Below are positions 1 through 15,147 of a stretch of 60,000 bases of DNA, piece after piece; position 1 is the first letter of the stretch, and every line of letters begins with the position of its first letter. This DNA comes from Methanobacterium formicicum DSM 3637. GTDB taxonomy: Archaea; Methanobacteriota; Methanobacteria; Methanobacteriales; Methanobacteriaceae. The stretch is taken from contig NZ_AMPO01000001.1 of assembly GCF_000302455.1 (NCBI RefSeq), positions 1-60,000 of the forward strand, in the 5' to 3' direction. Both the position numbers and the translations under genes were made by a program. Below the pieces are notes generated by a model, which saw nothing but the letters and a program-made list of their open reading frames with translations, had not been told where the DNA came from and did no database searches.

Positions 1-727
<727 letters not shown>

Positions 728-1909
728 CTAAATAATTCTCTCCACAATCCTTCCAATGACCAGGGCAGCTATTTCTTCCTTGGTGCTCAGGGGAATTTCC
801 CATATTTCATCATCCACCAGAACCACTTTGTTCTGGTCTGACCCGAATCCTGCACCTGCTTCTGCCACGTCATTGGCAACCATCAGATCTGCACCGGATT
901 CTCTCATTCTCCTCTTGGCTGATTCTACCAGTTCATCTCTGGAGACATTGTACTCTGCTTTGAATCCCACCAGGTAAATTGCAGGGTTGTGTTCCTTGAC
1001 CTGGTTTATGATCTTAGGGGCAGGTTTGAGTTTCAGGGTTGCTTCACTGGCGGAGGATATTTTGAATCCTCTCTCTGTTATGGATCCTTTTTCGGTTACA
1101 GATCCTACTTCTGCCACTGTGAAGTCACTGACTGCTGCTGCAGCAATGAACACATCACAGTCAATGAGGTTTTCTTCCAGTGCTTTTGCCATTTCCCGAC
1201 TGGATTCAACTTTTATCCGGTTAAATACTTTGGGAATTTCCACTTCCACCCTTCCAGTGATAATGGTGACTTCAGCACCGCGACGGAAGGCCTCCTTGGC
1301 CAGTTCAACACCCATCTTACCAGAACTACGATTGGTAATGCCCCGGATAGGGTCAATATCTTCATAAGTACCCCCTGCACTCACCAGAACATGGCGATCC
1401 TCTAAACCACCAGCAGAGGTAGCTTTCTGGGCTTGGAGCACAATATCATCAACTGATGGGAATTTAGCTTTATTTTCCTCTTGTTTAGGCTCCATGAACA
1501 CCACGCCCTCTTTTTTGAGTTTCTGGATGTTCTCTTCCACTGCCCGGTACATGGACTGGTGCATGGATGGTACAAAAATAATGGGAGTGTCGTATCCACT
1601 GGCAGTTAATAATAGCGTGTTTATGGGGTTGTCCGCTATTTTATAAGCGAATTTGCTGATTACATTGGCGGTGGCTGGTGCCACCAGGATCAGATCCTCA
1701 TCCGCATACTTAACATGCTCAATATTCCCGGTGAGTTTGGTGATCACCTTTTCTCCAGTGGCAAATTCAAGTGCATAAGGATTGATAATGTCACAAGCAC
1801 CATCAGTCATGAAGCATTTAACCTGGAATCCCTTCCTTTTCAGTTCCCTGGCCAGTTTTACTGTTTCTACAGCGGCCACACTACCTGTAACACAGAGCAT
1901 GATTGTCAT
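728..1909 (-). CDS. coaBC: Bifunctional phosphopantothenoylcysteine decarboxylase / phosphopantothenate-cysteine ligase
   Basis: This cytosolic enzyme makes 4'-phosphopantetheine in coenzyme A synthesis. The CoaB part joins cysteine to phosphopantothenate and the CoaC part decarboxylates the product using FMN. The 393-residue protein has the family's usual length and order. Residues about 1-170 form the CoaC flavoprotein fold, with VTGSVAAVETVKL near the N terminus, a likely catalytic His in GNIEHVKYAD and the PATAN motif. Residues about 170-393 form CoaB, with VSAGGTYEDIDPIRGITNRS and the lysine-rich LKLKPAPKII segment. The usual PAMN motif of CoaC reads VPSMHQSMY here, a variation on the bacterial form. 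The start ATG follows GGGGAAATTAC. The KH-domain gene lies 62 bases upstream on the same strand, so the two may be cotranscribed. Confidence 0.95.
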   Translation of the reverse strand: MTIMLCVTGSVAAVETVKLARELKRKGFQVKCFMTDGACDIINPYALEFATGEKVITKLTGNIEHVKYADEDLILVAPATANVISKFAYKIADNPINTLLLTASGYDTPIIFVPSMHQSMYRAVEENIQKLKKEGVVFMEPKQEENKAKFPSVDDIVLQAQKATSAGGLEDRHVLVSAGGTYEDIDPIRGITNRSSGKMGVELAKEAFRRGAEVTIITGRVEVEIPKVFNRIKVESSREMAKALEENLIDCDVFIAAAAVSDFTVAEVGSVTEKGSITERGFKISSASEATLKLKPAPKIINQVKEHNPAIYLVGFKAEYNVSRDELVESAKRRMRESGADLMVANDVAEAGAGFGSDQNKVVLVDDEIWEIPLSTKEEIAALVIGRIVERII

Positions 1910-1971
1910 GTAATTTCCCCATCAACCTCGGATTTTCATAAATTATCTTTAACCCAATTCAAGTCCATATT

Positions 1972-2472
<501 letters not shown>

Positions 2473-3121
2473 CCTAAATTCCTCCTTAGTTTTAGTGGAT
2501 AATCCTAAAGGCACCCACCAACTGAGTGGGAACCCTGATGAATTATATTGAAATAAAAATTTTAGTTATCCCCCGTGTTATGAGTTCAACCCAACTAACT
2601 CGCGGTTGCATCCCTCCATTACTAACCCACCCCTAATTTAATGCTTGGACGACCTATTCTAGTTTAGTTTTGAAATAATAGAAGCCAACCTTTAAATTTC
2701 GAACTATTACCCACAAATATGAGTAAATTATGAATCACAGGATTCTATGAATCACAGGATTTGAATAAAATAAAAGCAGATTTTGACTTACAGTCCTCCA
2801 CTCTGTCCTGTGAAGATCAGTACTATAACATTTGCTATTTTCTACAGTGTAGCATATAAAATTTTGGTATTATCAAAGATAACCCCTAGATAGGCGAACC
2901 TCCTCATTATAAAAAAACGGGTTTACTCATTGATTGGCATAATTTAGGTATCTAATTCACAGTATTTTATTTGGAAAATGCTGATTAGTTTTATTAAAAA
3001 GATTACTTTTATTAAAAAAATCTAATTAAGTTTAATGATTATAGTAATTGTACTTTTTACAGTGTTTAATGATAATATTACAAGTAATAGTACTTTTTAC
3101 AGTAATTGTATCTTTATATAA
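2473..3121. other. Gene-free spacer, 649 bases
   Basis: No supportable coding frame or RNA gene was seen. The left part is the upstream region of the KH-domain gene. The sequence carries small imperfect direct repeats: gaatcacaggatt twice near 2732 and 2748, and tactttttacagt twice near 3050 and 3092. The latter lie just past the stop codon of the S-4TM gene. Confidence 0.5.
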
Positions 3122-4033
3122 TTAATCCTGGGATAGATACTCTTCAACCATGTTATCTGGTGTGTATCTGGAACTGGGCAGTTCATCGCGGAATTTTTCA
3201 TAAAAGTAGTTCAGTATAACTGGGTCAATTTTTCTTTTCTCAAAAAGTTCATCCTGAATTTTTAGACTTAACCTGAACAATTTCTCATCACTGACTCCTG
3301 AGAGTAGTATCTCATCCCATATATTCTCAATTTTATTTTTCAGGACCATGGAACGATTGATTGAATTGGAATTATCCTGGATGAGTTTGGTTATAAAGAC
3401 TGCTGCTGGTAAAAAGGGTAATAACAGGTTGCTCAGGAACTGGAAAATAGTAAAACTGTTTAAGGTGGCAAAAATTACTGATAAAATAAATAGCACCATT
3501 ACCAGCAATTTAACGGATCGTATAAATTTCTTCCTTACCCTACTATCCCCTCCCAGAAACTTCCTCTGACAGATTATCCTCCCCACAGAAAGGGGAACTC
3601 TGGTTACAGATAGAGGATAACAAGCATCGATTTTGCCCAAATCAGGGTCTTTCTCAAGGTATTTAAGAGTGTAACTATTTATATCCTCAGATTTGGGTTT
3701 TTCCAGTTTAATTCGATTCCATGGTAATTCTAAAACGTCACAATCAAAATCTTGTTGTATTAAGAAAGCTTTAATCCTGATTTGAGATATTTTAGGATAT
3801 ATTAAAATGAAATTGGATAAAGTGACAATGAAACCGAGTAAAGGGGGTACTATGGCTATTTCTGGACTGATAGTTTTGGTTATGACTGTAATGGTTGCCA
3901 CCATAACTGGAAGGCTCACCAGGAATATTTGCAGTTTAACCAGATTCCTAGCCCGGTTATTGAGATTTTTAATGGCAACAATTTTAAGCAGGTTTTCTTT
4001 TCTGTTTTGCCTTTCTGCAATACCATTACTCAA
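3122..4033 (-). CDS. S-4TM family putative pore-forming effector, orphan
   Basis: This 303-residue membrane protein matches the S-4TM family, described as a four-helix effector associated with nucleotide second-messenger (SMODS/CBASS-like) defence systems. Family-like signatures are IAERQN at the N terminus, DFDCDVLELPWN near residue 97, YPLSVTRVPLSVGRIICQR near residue 140, and a C-terminal helical part with IWDEILLSGVSDEKLF and LKIQDELFEKRK. Four hydrophobic helices fall near residues 33-55, 60-80, 170-190 and 195-212. The frame opens with TTG at 4033, preceded by AAGGGGG. The next in-frame Met is at residue 44, inside the first helix, so the TTG start is probable. No cyclase gene is adjacent. 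The family function is predicted, and activity here is inference. Confidence 0.8.
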   Translation of the reverse strand: MSNGIAERQNRKENLLKIVAIKNLNNRARNLVKLQIFLVSLPVMVATITVITKTISPEIAIVPPLLGFIVTLSNFILIYPKISQIRIKAFLIQQDFDCDVLELPWNRIKLEKPKSEDINSYTLKYLEKDPDLGKIDACYPLSVTRVPLSVGRIICQRKFLGGDSRVRKKFIRSVKLLVMVLFILSVIFATLNSFTIFQFLSNLLLPFLPAAVFITKLIQDNSNSINRSMVLKNKIENIWDEILLSGVSDEKLFRLSLKIQDELFEKRKIDPVILNYFYEKFRDELPSSRYTPDNMVEEYLSQD

Positions 4034-4110
4034 AACCCAAAGCCCCCTTCAAATTAAAACAAGCTAAAAGTTTGATTCATACATTCATTTCTGTGATTCC
4101 TGAAATATAT

Positions 4111-4166
4111 AGGATTAGCACATTGAAATAGGATTAGCACATGAAATAGGATTAGCACATTGAAAT
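4111..4166. repeat. 19-bp direct repeat, three copies
   Basis: The unit aggattagcacattgaaat occurs at 4111-4129, 4130-4147 (one base shorter) and 4148-4166, head to tail. The array sits in the spacer between the S-4TM gene start and the lipoprotein gene stop, upstream of the S-4TM gene on the minus strand. Near-perfect identity suggests recent expansion. Confidence 0.85.
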
Positions 4167-4323
4167 TGGAATAATACATTGAATTGAAGTTGGTGTTCTT
4201 ATAACCAAAATAGGACTAAAGAAGAATCTAATTAAAAAAGGATTGAAAAAGGATTGAAAATAAAAGATAAAAAAGTAGTAAATTAGATAAATGCACTTTT
4301 AAGATGCTGGAATGAGTGCATTC

Positions 4324-4851
4324 TTAAGATGCCTGGAATGAGTTCACTACCAGGTCGAAGTTGGATTGCTGGGCATCGTAGTCTTCCACCCTGGCACTGC
4401 ACAGTATCACGTAGATCGTGCTGCCTTTTTGTGTCCACACCGCCCGATACTTCTTGGCTATTCCTTCTTCAGAGGAGCTGTACACCATTTCATAAACTGT
4501 AGCACCGCTCAGAACGATTTGACCCTCTAAAACCTTAGTTTTACCCGTGTTGTTGAAGAATTTAGCATAACTCTGGTCATAGGCTGTTTTCAGATCATAT
4601 GTGGTTGAGTTTGGTGTCTGTATCACCACGGAAGTGGTGGGGTTTCCATTAACCACTGTATTGGGATCTCCCACTGAAGCCACCGCATTGGGTGAGCTTA
4701 CTGCAGCCACTCCCCATGAATGGGGGTACTGGAATGAAACACCGTTTGCAGAGTAATTGTTGCTTTCGTTGTTTTTATCCTCATTGGTAACACATCCTGA
4801 AACCATAACTGCCATGAGGATAACTGCCATTAATGGGAGAATTTTATTCAT
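4324..4851 (-). CDS. PsbP-related lipoprotein
   Basis: This is a 175-residue secreted protein. The N-terminal hydrophobic segment ends in a lipobox-like VSGC, so the mature protein is probably anchored by a lipidated Cys outside the membrane. A short Asn-rich linker follows, then a PsbP-like fold with YSANGVSFQYPHSWGVA near the start, a central VVIQTPNS strand and IYVILCSARVEDYDAQQSNF near the end. Such proteins recur in Methanobacterium genomes, and their function there is not known to me. An AGGTGT site precedes the start. Neighbours give no functional hint. The assignment to the PsbP-like superfamily is by pattern recognition. Confidence 0.75.
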   Translation of the reverse strand: MNKILPLMAVILMAVMVSGCVTNEDKNNESNNYSANGVSFQYPHSWGVAAVSSPNAVASVGDPNTVVNGNPTTSVVIQTPNSTTYDLKTAYDQSYAKFFNNTGKTKVLEGQIVLSGATVYEMVYSSSEEGIAKKYRAVWTQKGSTIYVILCSARVEDYDAQQSNFDLVVNSFQAS

Positions 4852-5067
4852 AAAATAAACACCTAGTATTTAGTTAGTCATTTTTTTACTTTATTTAAAT
4901 TCAATATTTAATTCTTAATTCTATATTACATATTGAATTCCTATTAATCATCTCGGGATTAACCAATAAAAGAATAAATCTTATTTTGAATTAATCTCAT
5001 TTTAAAATCATAACCTGGGAAGCATTAGCTCCCCTCCGGTTTTTTTATAAAATAATGGGAATTTCCA

Positions 5068-6505
<1,438 letters not shown>

Positions 6506-6839
6506 AATTTTTACCTGATCATTGGGTGGTTAACAAGAGCGTCAATGTATTTTAATTAAGAAATTTTTATTTTTATTCAAGAGTATAATAGATTTCAAAT
6601 TTCTATCTGAATTTAAAAATTATATTTAGGTCAGGGAATTTATCTTTGGTGAATTATTGATGAATTGAATGAATTATTATGGAATGAAATCTATGAAATG
6701 AATTTACCTAGGAATGAATTTATCGCATGAATAATTTTTCAATTCAGTAATAAAAATTATTCTGTTTAAGTTATTAAAATTAGCTTCAATTTTATTGGTT
6801 TTTTAATTTTATTTATAAATCCAGATTTAACCCCTAACT
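6506..6839. other. Gene-free spacer, 334 bases
   Basis: This AT-rich spacer separates the end of the RNA ligase gene (6840, minus strand) from the start of pheA (6505). It should contain the pheA promoter. It has repeated gaatgaat-like steps around 6656-6735 but no open frame. Confidence 0.45.
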
Positions 6840-7988
6840 TTAGTACAATCCACCATCAAGATAGTTGTTTATCCGATCGTTGGTGGACTGGTGTACTCTT
6901 CTTATAACTGCTTTACCCTCTTTTATCTCAGCCAAAGTGGCCATGACCTTTAAATCACGGAGGTAGCGTATGAATTCATCTGCTTGTTCCTTGTTTTCCA
7001 CTTCGATGAGCAGATCCTCTGCTGCCAGTTCACCATTTTCCACCTTACTTATGGTTTCCAGCATGGGGTAAAGTATGGATTCTCCCATTCGCAGGGCTCT
7101 TTCCCGACGAGCATCCTTTGATTCAGCTGTTTCATGGGACTGGAATCCTTCCCTGATTATCCTGCTAAATAAAAATGCACGGGCCAGGTCAAAGGGAAAA
7201 CTCAGTGCATATTCAAGTTCGGCTGCCTGGGCCTGGGATGAGGTGTACTTCAATGGATCCAGTTGCATCTGGGGGTCTTTCATCACCACTCCCTCCCGGT
7301 CATGCTCTCCCAGTTCCTTCACGATCTCCAGGATCCTCTGGGGTGCCTTTTTAACTGGAAACACTCCCAAAAGCTTTACTGGTTCCAGGTTGTAATCTGC
7401 CAGTATCTCCCTTTTGGCCATTATGGGTAAGGCCACGTTGGTGAGTTTTTCCCTGAGATCGAATATTCGGAACCCTAACTTCCCCACCTCAGGGTAGTAA
7501 TGGGAGACGTAAGGGTTCAGGGTGCCCACCATTTCTCCACAGATAACCATCTGAGGATAATCCTGGAAGAAATCATCCAGATCCAGTATTTCCCGGGCCT
7601 TACGGCTGGTGTATGGACATACATAACCTCCCCGGGTAAAGGCCACTATTTCAGAATCAACCAGAGCTATGCGAACGTTGTAGCCGTTCATCTTCTCTTC
7701 TACTGCCACTTTGTCCGGGAAATGTTTTTCCAGTGCCGGGTGTAACATAAGGATTCTTCTTATCTTGGGGAATCCCCTTATAACTTCTATTTCTTCCCCT
7801 TTTATTACCATGGTCCCTGCTTCAACTGGTCCCAGCCCTTTCCGGAACTGGATGGCATTCATACCTTTCTTCTGGTATTTTTTTATGATACCCTTGTGGT
7901 AGGCATCCTCCAATCTAGGAGATGGTATATCCAGTAGATGGGAAACTTCTTCATCATTTACCAGAGGTGGAATCTTTTTTTCTCTCAT
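6840..7988 (-). CDS. ATP-dependent RNA ligase, archaeal Rnl3 type
   Basis: The protein belongs to the archaeal homodimeric RNA ligase family typified by the Methanothermobacter enzyme, which joins 5'-phosphate to 3'-hydroxyl RNA ends and can circularise RNA. The 382-residue length fits. The nucleotidyl-acceptor lysine is Lys99 in EEKMNGYNVRI (motif I, KxxG). Further nucleotidyltransferase motifs are FTRGGYVCPYTSR, CGEMVG, EGVVMKD and the lysines in the DPLKYTSSQ segment. Residues about 250-382 form the helical C-terminal part that dimerises in the family. It lies directly downstream of the CBS-gene cluster on the same strand, after a gap of 145 bases. Its cellular RNA targets are not established. 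Confidence 0.93.
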   Translation of the reverse strand: MREKKIPPLVNDEEVSHLLDIPSPRLEDAYHKGIIKKYQKKGMNAIQFRKGLGPVEAGTMVIKGEEIEVIRGFPKIRRILMLHPALEKHFPDKVAVEEKMNGYNVRIALVDSEIVAFTRGGYVCPYTSRKAREILDLDDFFQDYPQMVICGEMVGTLNPYVSHYYPEVGKLGFRIFDLREKLTNVALPIMAKREILADYNLEPVKLLGVFPVKKAPQRILEIVKELGEHDREGVVMKDPQMQLDPLKYTSSQAQAAELEYALSFPFDLARAFLFSRIIREGFQSHETAESKDARRERALRMGESILYPMLETISKVENGELAAEDLLIEVENKEQADEFIRYLRDLKVMATLAEIKEGKAVIRRVHQSTNDRINNYLDGGLY

Positions 7989-8133
7989 ATGACCCGGTTT
8001 AAAATGGGATTTTTTTATTTCAGATAGTAAAGTTATGATAATGTTTATAAAAAAAGTTAAAAATGGGGATTATAGAAATCCCCCTTTATATGGGTTTTAG
8101 TTTTAGATCATTTTTCCAGTTCTTATTCATAGA

Positions 8134-8949
<816 letters not shown>

Positions 8950-8966
8950 CTTGGATTCCCCCGGTA

Positions 8967-9809
8967 TTACTGTATTCCCCGGATTATATCCGTTTTGGTG
9001 ATTATTCCCACCAGTTCATTGCCGTCTACAACTGGCATTCCACTAACCTCATTTTTAGCCATTATTGCAGCTGCACTGGCGGCGTCTTCGTCCTGTTCGA
9101 TTTTTATAAGGTGATTGGTCATGATATCCCCTGCTGTGACCATGGACACCTCCCGAACATTTCTCTTCTCCTGACCGTCAATGTTACGCAGGAATGCTAT
9201 TTTCTCCACGCTTACTCCGGTTTCAGGATCTTCTACATTGGCAAAGGATATGTTAGCAGAGGTTATGATACCCACTGGCTCATTATCCCTCATCACGATG
9301 ACTTTACCTATTTTATCATCTTCCATTACACTTATGACATGACCTATGCTGTGGTTTTCATTGACAGTTATCACTTCGCTGGTCATGAGGTCGGATACTT
9401 TCCATTTGCCCGTGTATTTCTGGAGGTAGAAGTTCATAAGGTCGCTTTTGGTTACAATCCCCACTACTTCATCCCCATCCACAACCGGTACTGAGCTGAT
9501 GTCGTTTTTGATCATGAGCTCTACTGCCTCCTGAACTTCACGGAAGGGGTTGATGGTTAGTGGATTGGGTGTCATGACCCGGCGGATGCTGATTTTGTCG
9601 ATGGTCCTCCTTTTCCATTTTGGTCCGTTGGATCTCATTTTTCGGGTTAAGTCTTTTTCAGTCAGGATGCCCACTGGTTTACCTTCCTGGTCAACTACTA
9701 AAATGCGGCTGTAACCGTATTTAATCATTAGGTTTCGGGCATGGCTTACTTGTTCGTTTTCCTCGGCTAAGATTACTTCCTCGTTCATTACATCCTCGAT
9801 TTTCATCAT
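8967..9809 (-). CDS. Four-CBS-domain protein (fourth gene of the CBS cluster)
   Basis: The 280-residue protein carries four CBS motifs: IEDVMNEEVILAEENEQV, IRRVMTPNPLTINPFREV, VSDLMTSEVITVNENHSI and AGDIMTNHLIKIEQDEDA, at roughly 65-75 residue spacing. The segment between the first two is basic (RKMRSNGPKWKRRTIDKI), unlike the other cluster members, and could contact nucleic acid or a partner protein. The longest frame uses GTG at 9818, but that GTG is itself part of a GGGGTGA ribosome binding site. I chose the first ATG after it. The gene ends 17 bases before the next CBS gene, consistent with an operon. Confidence 0.88.
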   Translation of the reverse strand: MMKIEDVMNEEVILAEENEQVSHARNLMIKYGYSRILVVDQEGKPVGILTEKDLTRKMRSNGPKWKRRTIDKISIRRVMTPNPLTINPFREVQEAVELMIKNDISSVPVVDGDEVVGIVTKSDLMNFYLQKYTGKWKVSDLMTSEVITVNENHSIGHVISVMEDDKIGKVIVMRDNEPVGIITSANISFANVEDPETGVSVEKIAFLRNIDGQEKRNVREVSMVTAGDIMTNHLIKIEQDEDAASAAAIMAKNEVSGMPVVDGNELVGIITKTDIIRGIQ

Positions 9810-9839
9810 GCAACTCACCCCTAAACATTTGAAGCCGGT

Positions 9840-10781
<942 letters not shown>

Positions 10782-11058
10782 CTATACACCTCTAAATATT
10801 AGAGATAACATTGAATCCATCTTTAAGCCTTTAATGTGGGCTTAAAGATAACCTTGAATTCAGATATAACCTTGAATAAATTCTTAAAGGTAACCTTTAA
10901 TTCATCCTTAGATTTAACCGTGAATAAAGCCTTGAATTCGTATTTATAGATAGAATTGTTGTAGATAGAAATAATCCTGAATTTATCTAAAATAACATGA
11001 TTTCTTAAAAATAGTTTAGCACCCAATTTAGGGGATGTTACAGTTACTGGCCGGGACA
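10782..11058. other. Spacer within the CBS cluster, with degenerate repeats
   Basis: This 277-base spacer separates two CBS genes and is the only long gap in the cluster. It carries degenerate copies of a motif like gataaccttgaattca near 10846, 10865, 10888 and 10915. A promoter for the downstream CBS gene (9840-10781) may lie here. An 84-codon open frame on the minus strand (10823-11077) is a product of the repeats and overlaps the upstream gene, so I do not call it. Confidence 0.5.
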
Positions 11059-11880
<822 letters not shown>

Positions 11881-11881
11881 A

Positions 11882-12443
<562 letters not shown>

Positions 12444-12453
12444 TAAATACCTC

Positions 12454-13168
<715 letters not shown>

Positions 13169-13197
<29 letters not shown>

Positions 13198-13645
13198 CCT
13201 GACCTATTCCCTCGTTCACGCATATCTCCACACTTTTAATGTCTCCCTCATCCTGAAGTGCCTGGAAAAGCTTACCAGCCAGGTACTCTGCCAGGTCCTC
13301 AGCAGAGGTGGAGGGTAGTGGTAGGAGACAGCAGTCTTCCCGGGGGATTTTATATTCTTTATTCCCGATGGAAAACTCTACTGGGTCTTTGGATTTGAAT
13401 TCAAGTTCTTTACTGTTTTCAGGTATGAGGAGTTTGTGATCGAGTTCTTTGCACATTTTCCTTACCTGTGACTTGACTGTTTTAAAGTCAGCCACGAATC
13501 CAAACTGGCCACCACGTTCTCCTTCCACAACTACGTCCACGTGGTAGGAGTGTCCGTGTATCCCTCCACAGAATTCATGGCAGGGTATCATGTGGGCTGA
13601 TGCGAATCTCAAGTTAGCGTGTATTCCATTAATAACTATTTTCAT
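13169..13645 (-). CDS. queD: 6-carboxytetrahydropterin synthase-like protein
   Basis: QueD makes 6-carboxy-5,6,7,8-tetrahydropterin from dihydroneopterin triphosphate, the step before QueE. The 158-residue protein shows the zinc ligands of the family: His in RFASAHMI and two His in IHGHSYHVDV. The preceding CHEFCGG holds the catalytic Cys. LDHKLL and the terminal part VEICVNEGIGQG complete the T-fold. The length is slightly above typical bacterial QueD because of an insertion with PVEFSIGNKEYKIPRED. The overlap with queE makes the deazaguanine pathway assignment more likely than a biopterin role. Confidence 0.9.
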
Positions 13646-13977
13646 TTAAAAAACCTTCTAAAACATTTTTAATGATTTAATAACCTTTTAATAACTGTAA
13701 ATCTATCCAATTGTAAATTTATTCCATCAAAATTTTTTAATTCTCTATTATAATTATTTTAATTTGAATCCATATCATGATATCTGATGGATTATGAGAT
13801 CTGACCAATATGATACCTGACAGAACTCATGAAACCTGACCAATGATACCCAACAGAGCTATGAGATCTGACCAATTATAATACCAGACAGAACTCATGA
13901 AACTGACTAATAATACTTAACAGAGCTATGAGATTGACTGATTATGCTTCTTGATGAGTTATGAATCCAACGAATCT
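13646..13977. other. Gene-free spacer, 332 bases
   Basis: The spacer separates the end of the DUF366 gene from the start of queD, both on the minus strand. The right half is a 67-bp tandem repeat. The left half is AT-rich and should hold the queD promoter. Confidence 0.5.
13793..13945. repeat. 67-bp tandem repeat, two copies plus a partial third
   Basis: Units starting with tatgagatctgacc begin at 13793 and 13860, exactly 67 bases apart. A truncated third copy begins at 13927. Each unit contains an internal near-repeat (ctgaccaa followed later by tgacagaactcatgaaa). The array ends about 30 bases past the stop codon of the minus-strand DUF366 gene. Confidence 0.85.
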
Positions 13978-14550
<573 letters not shown>

Positions 14551-14730
14551 GATAATCAGACCCTTTTTTAGTATGGCTATTTGAGCAGGGTTATAATTTT
14601 TTCAAATGGGAATATTTTCAATTCAGTATATTTTCAATACAGTATATTTTCAATACAGGATTATGATTAATGATTTAATGATGTTATTAAGATTGGATTT
14701 GATCATTAATGAGTCTGTCTTAATTCAGGC

Positions 14731-15114
14731 CTACTTGGGGAAAACTTCAAGTTCACGATAACCAGTTTCAGAGTCAGATACTCGCTTGAAAACCATGTCT
14801 GGACACAGAATGCAAACTTCAACCGTGGTGTGCACTGGACAGCCAGTCATCAGGTGTCCTCCTGTGACATTGCCCTGGCTATCAGCCACTGCCAGGTGCA
14901 GGTGAATCCCATTGGTGGCTATGGTCCCGGTGGCAGAAACTATCTCCAGTGGCCCTTTAATCATCTTTTTATTACCATCTGCCATTCTTAATACTGCTTC
15001 ATCCAGGCTACCAACTAAACACAGGATTACACCAGATTTTAACCCATGTTTATCCCTTATATTTTCAAGGGACTGCTTGAGGTCCTGGCCTGGCACCAAT
15101 CTTTTTACTATCAT
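14731..15114 (-). CDS. PPC (DUF296) domain protein
   Basis: A compact protein of about 127 residues formed by one PPC/DUF296 domain. Evidence is the start VKRLVPGQDLKQSLENI, the VILCLVGSLDEAVLRMA strand-helix, IVSATGTIATNGIHLHLAVAD, and GGHLMTGCPVHTTVEV, whose His and Cys could bind metal. Prokaryotic PPC proteins form trimers and lack the AT-hooks of plant homologues, and their role is unclear. The frame could start at 15132, but the family begins close to the Met at 15114. Neither start has a ribosome binding site, so a leaderless transcript is possible. The gene is divergent from the nucleotidyltransferase gene with only 33 bases between starts. Confidence 0.8.
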   Translation of the reverse strand: MIVKRLVPGQDLKQSLENIRDKHGLKSGVILCLVGSLDEAVLRMADGNKKMIKGPLEIVSATGTIATNGIHLHLAVADSQGNVTGGHLMTGCPVHTTVEVCILCPDMVFKRVSDSETGYRELEVFPK

Positions 15115-15147
15115 ATTTAATAATATGCCCATGCATTAAATTAATTC

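Noticed and set aside
1402..1599. Minus-strand frame inside coaBC in another phase
   Set aside because: Entirely inside the coaBC gene, with no independent support.
2515..2640. Possible tRNA or small RNA upstream of the KH-domain gene
   Set aside because: The stretch is less AT-rich than its surroundings, but no cloverleaf or T-loop consensus (GTTCRANNC) could be formed.
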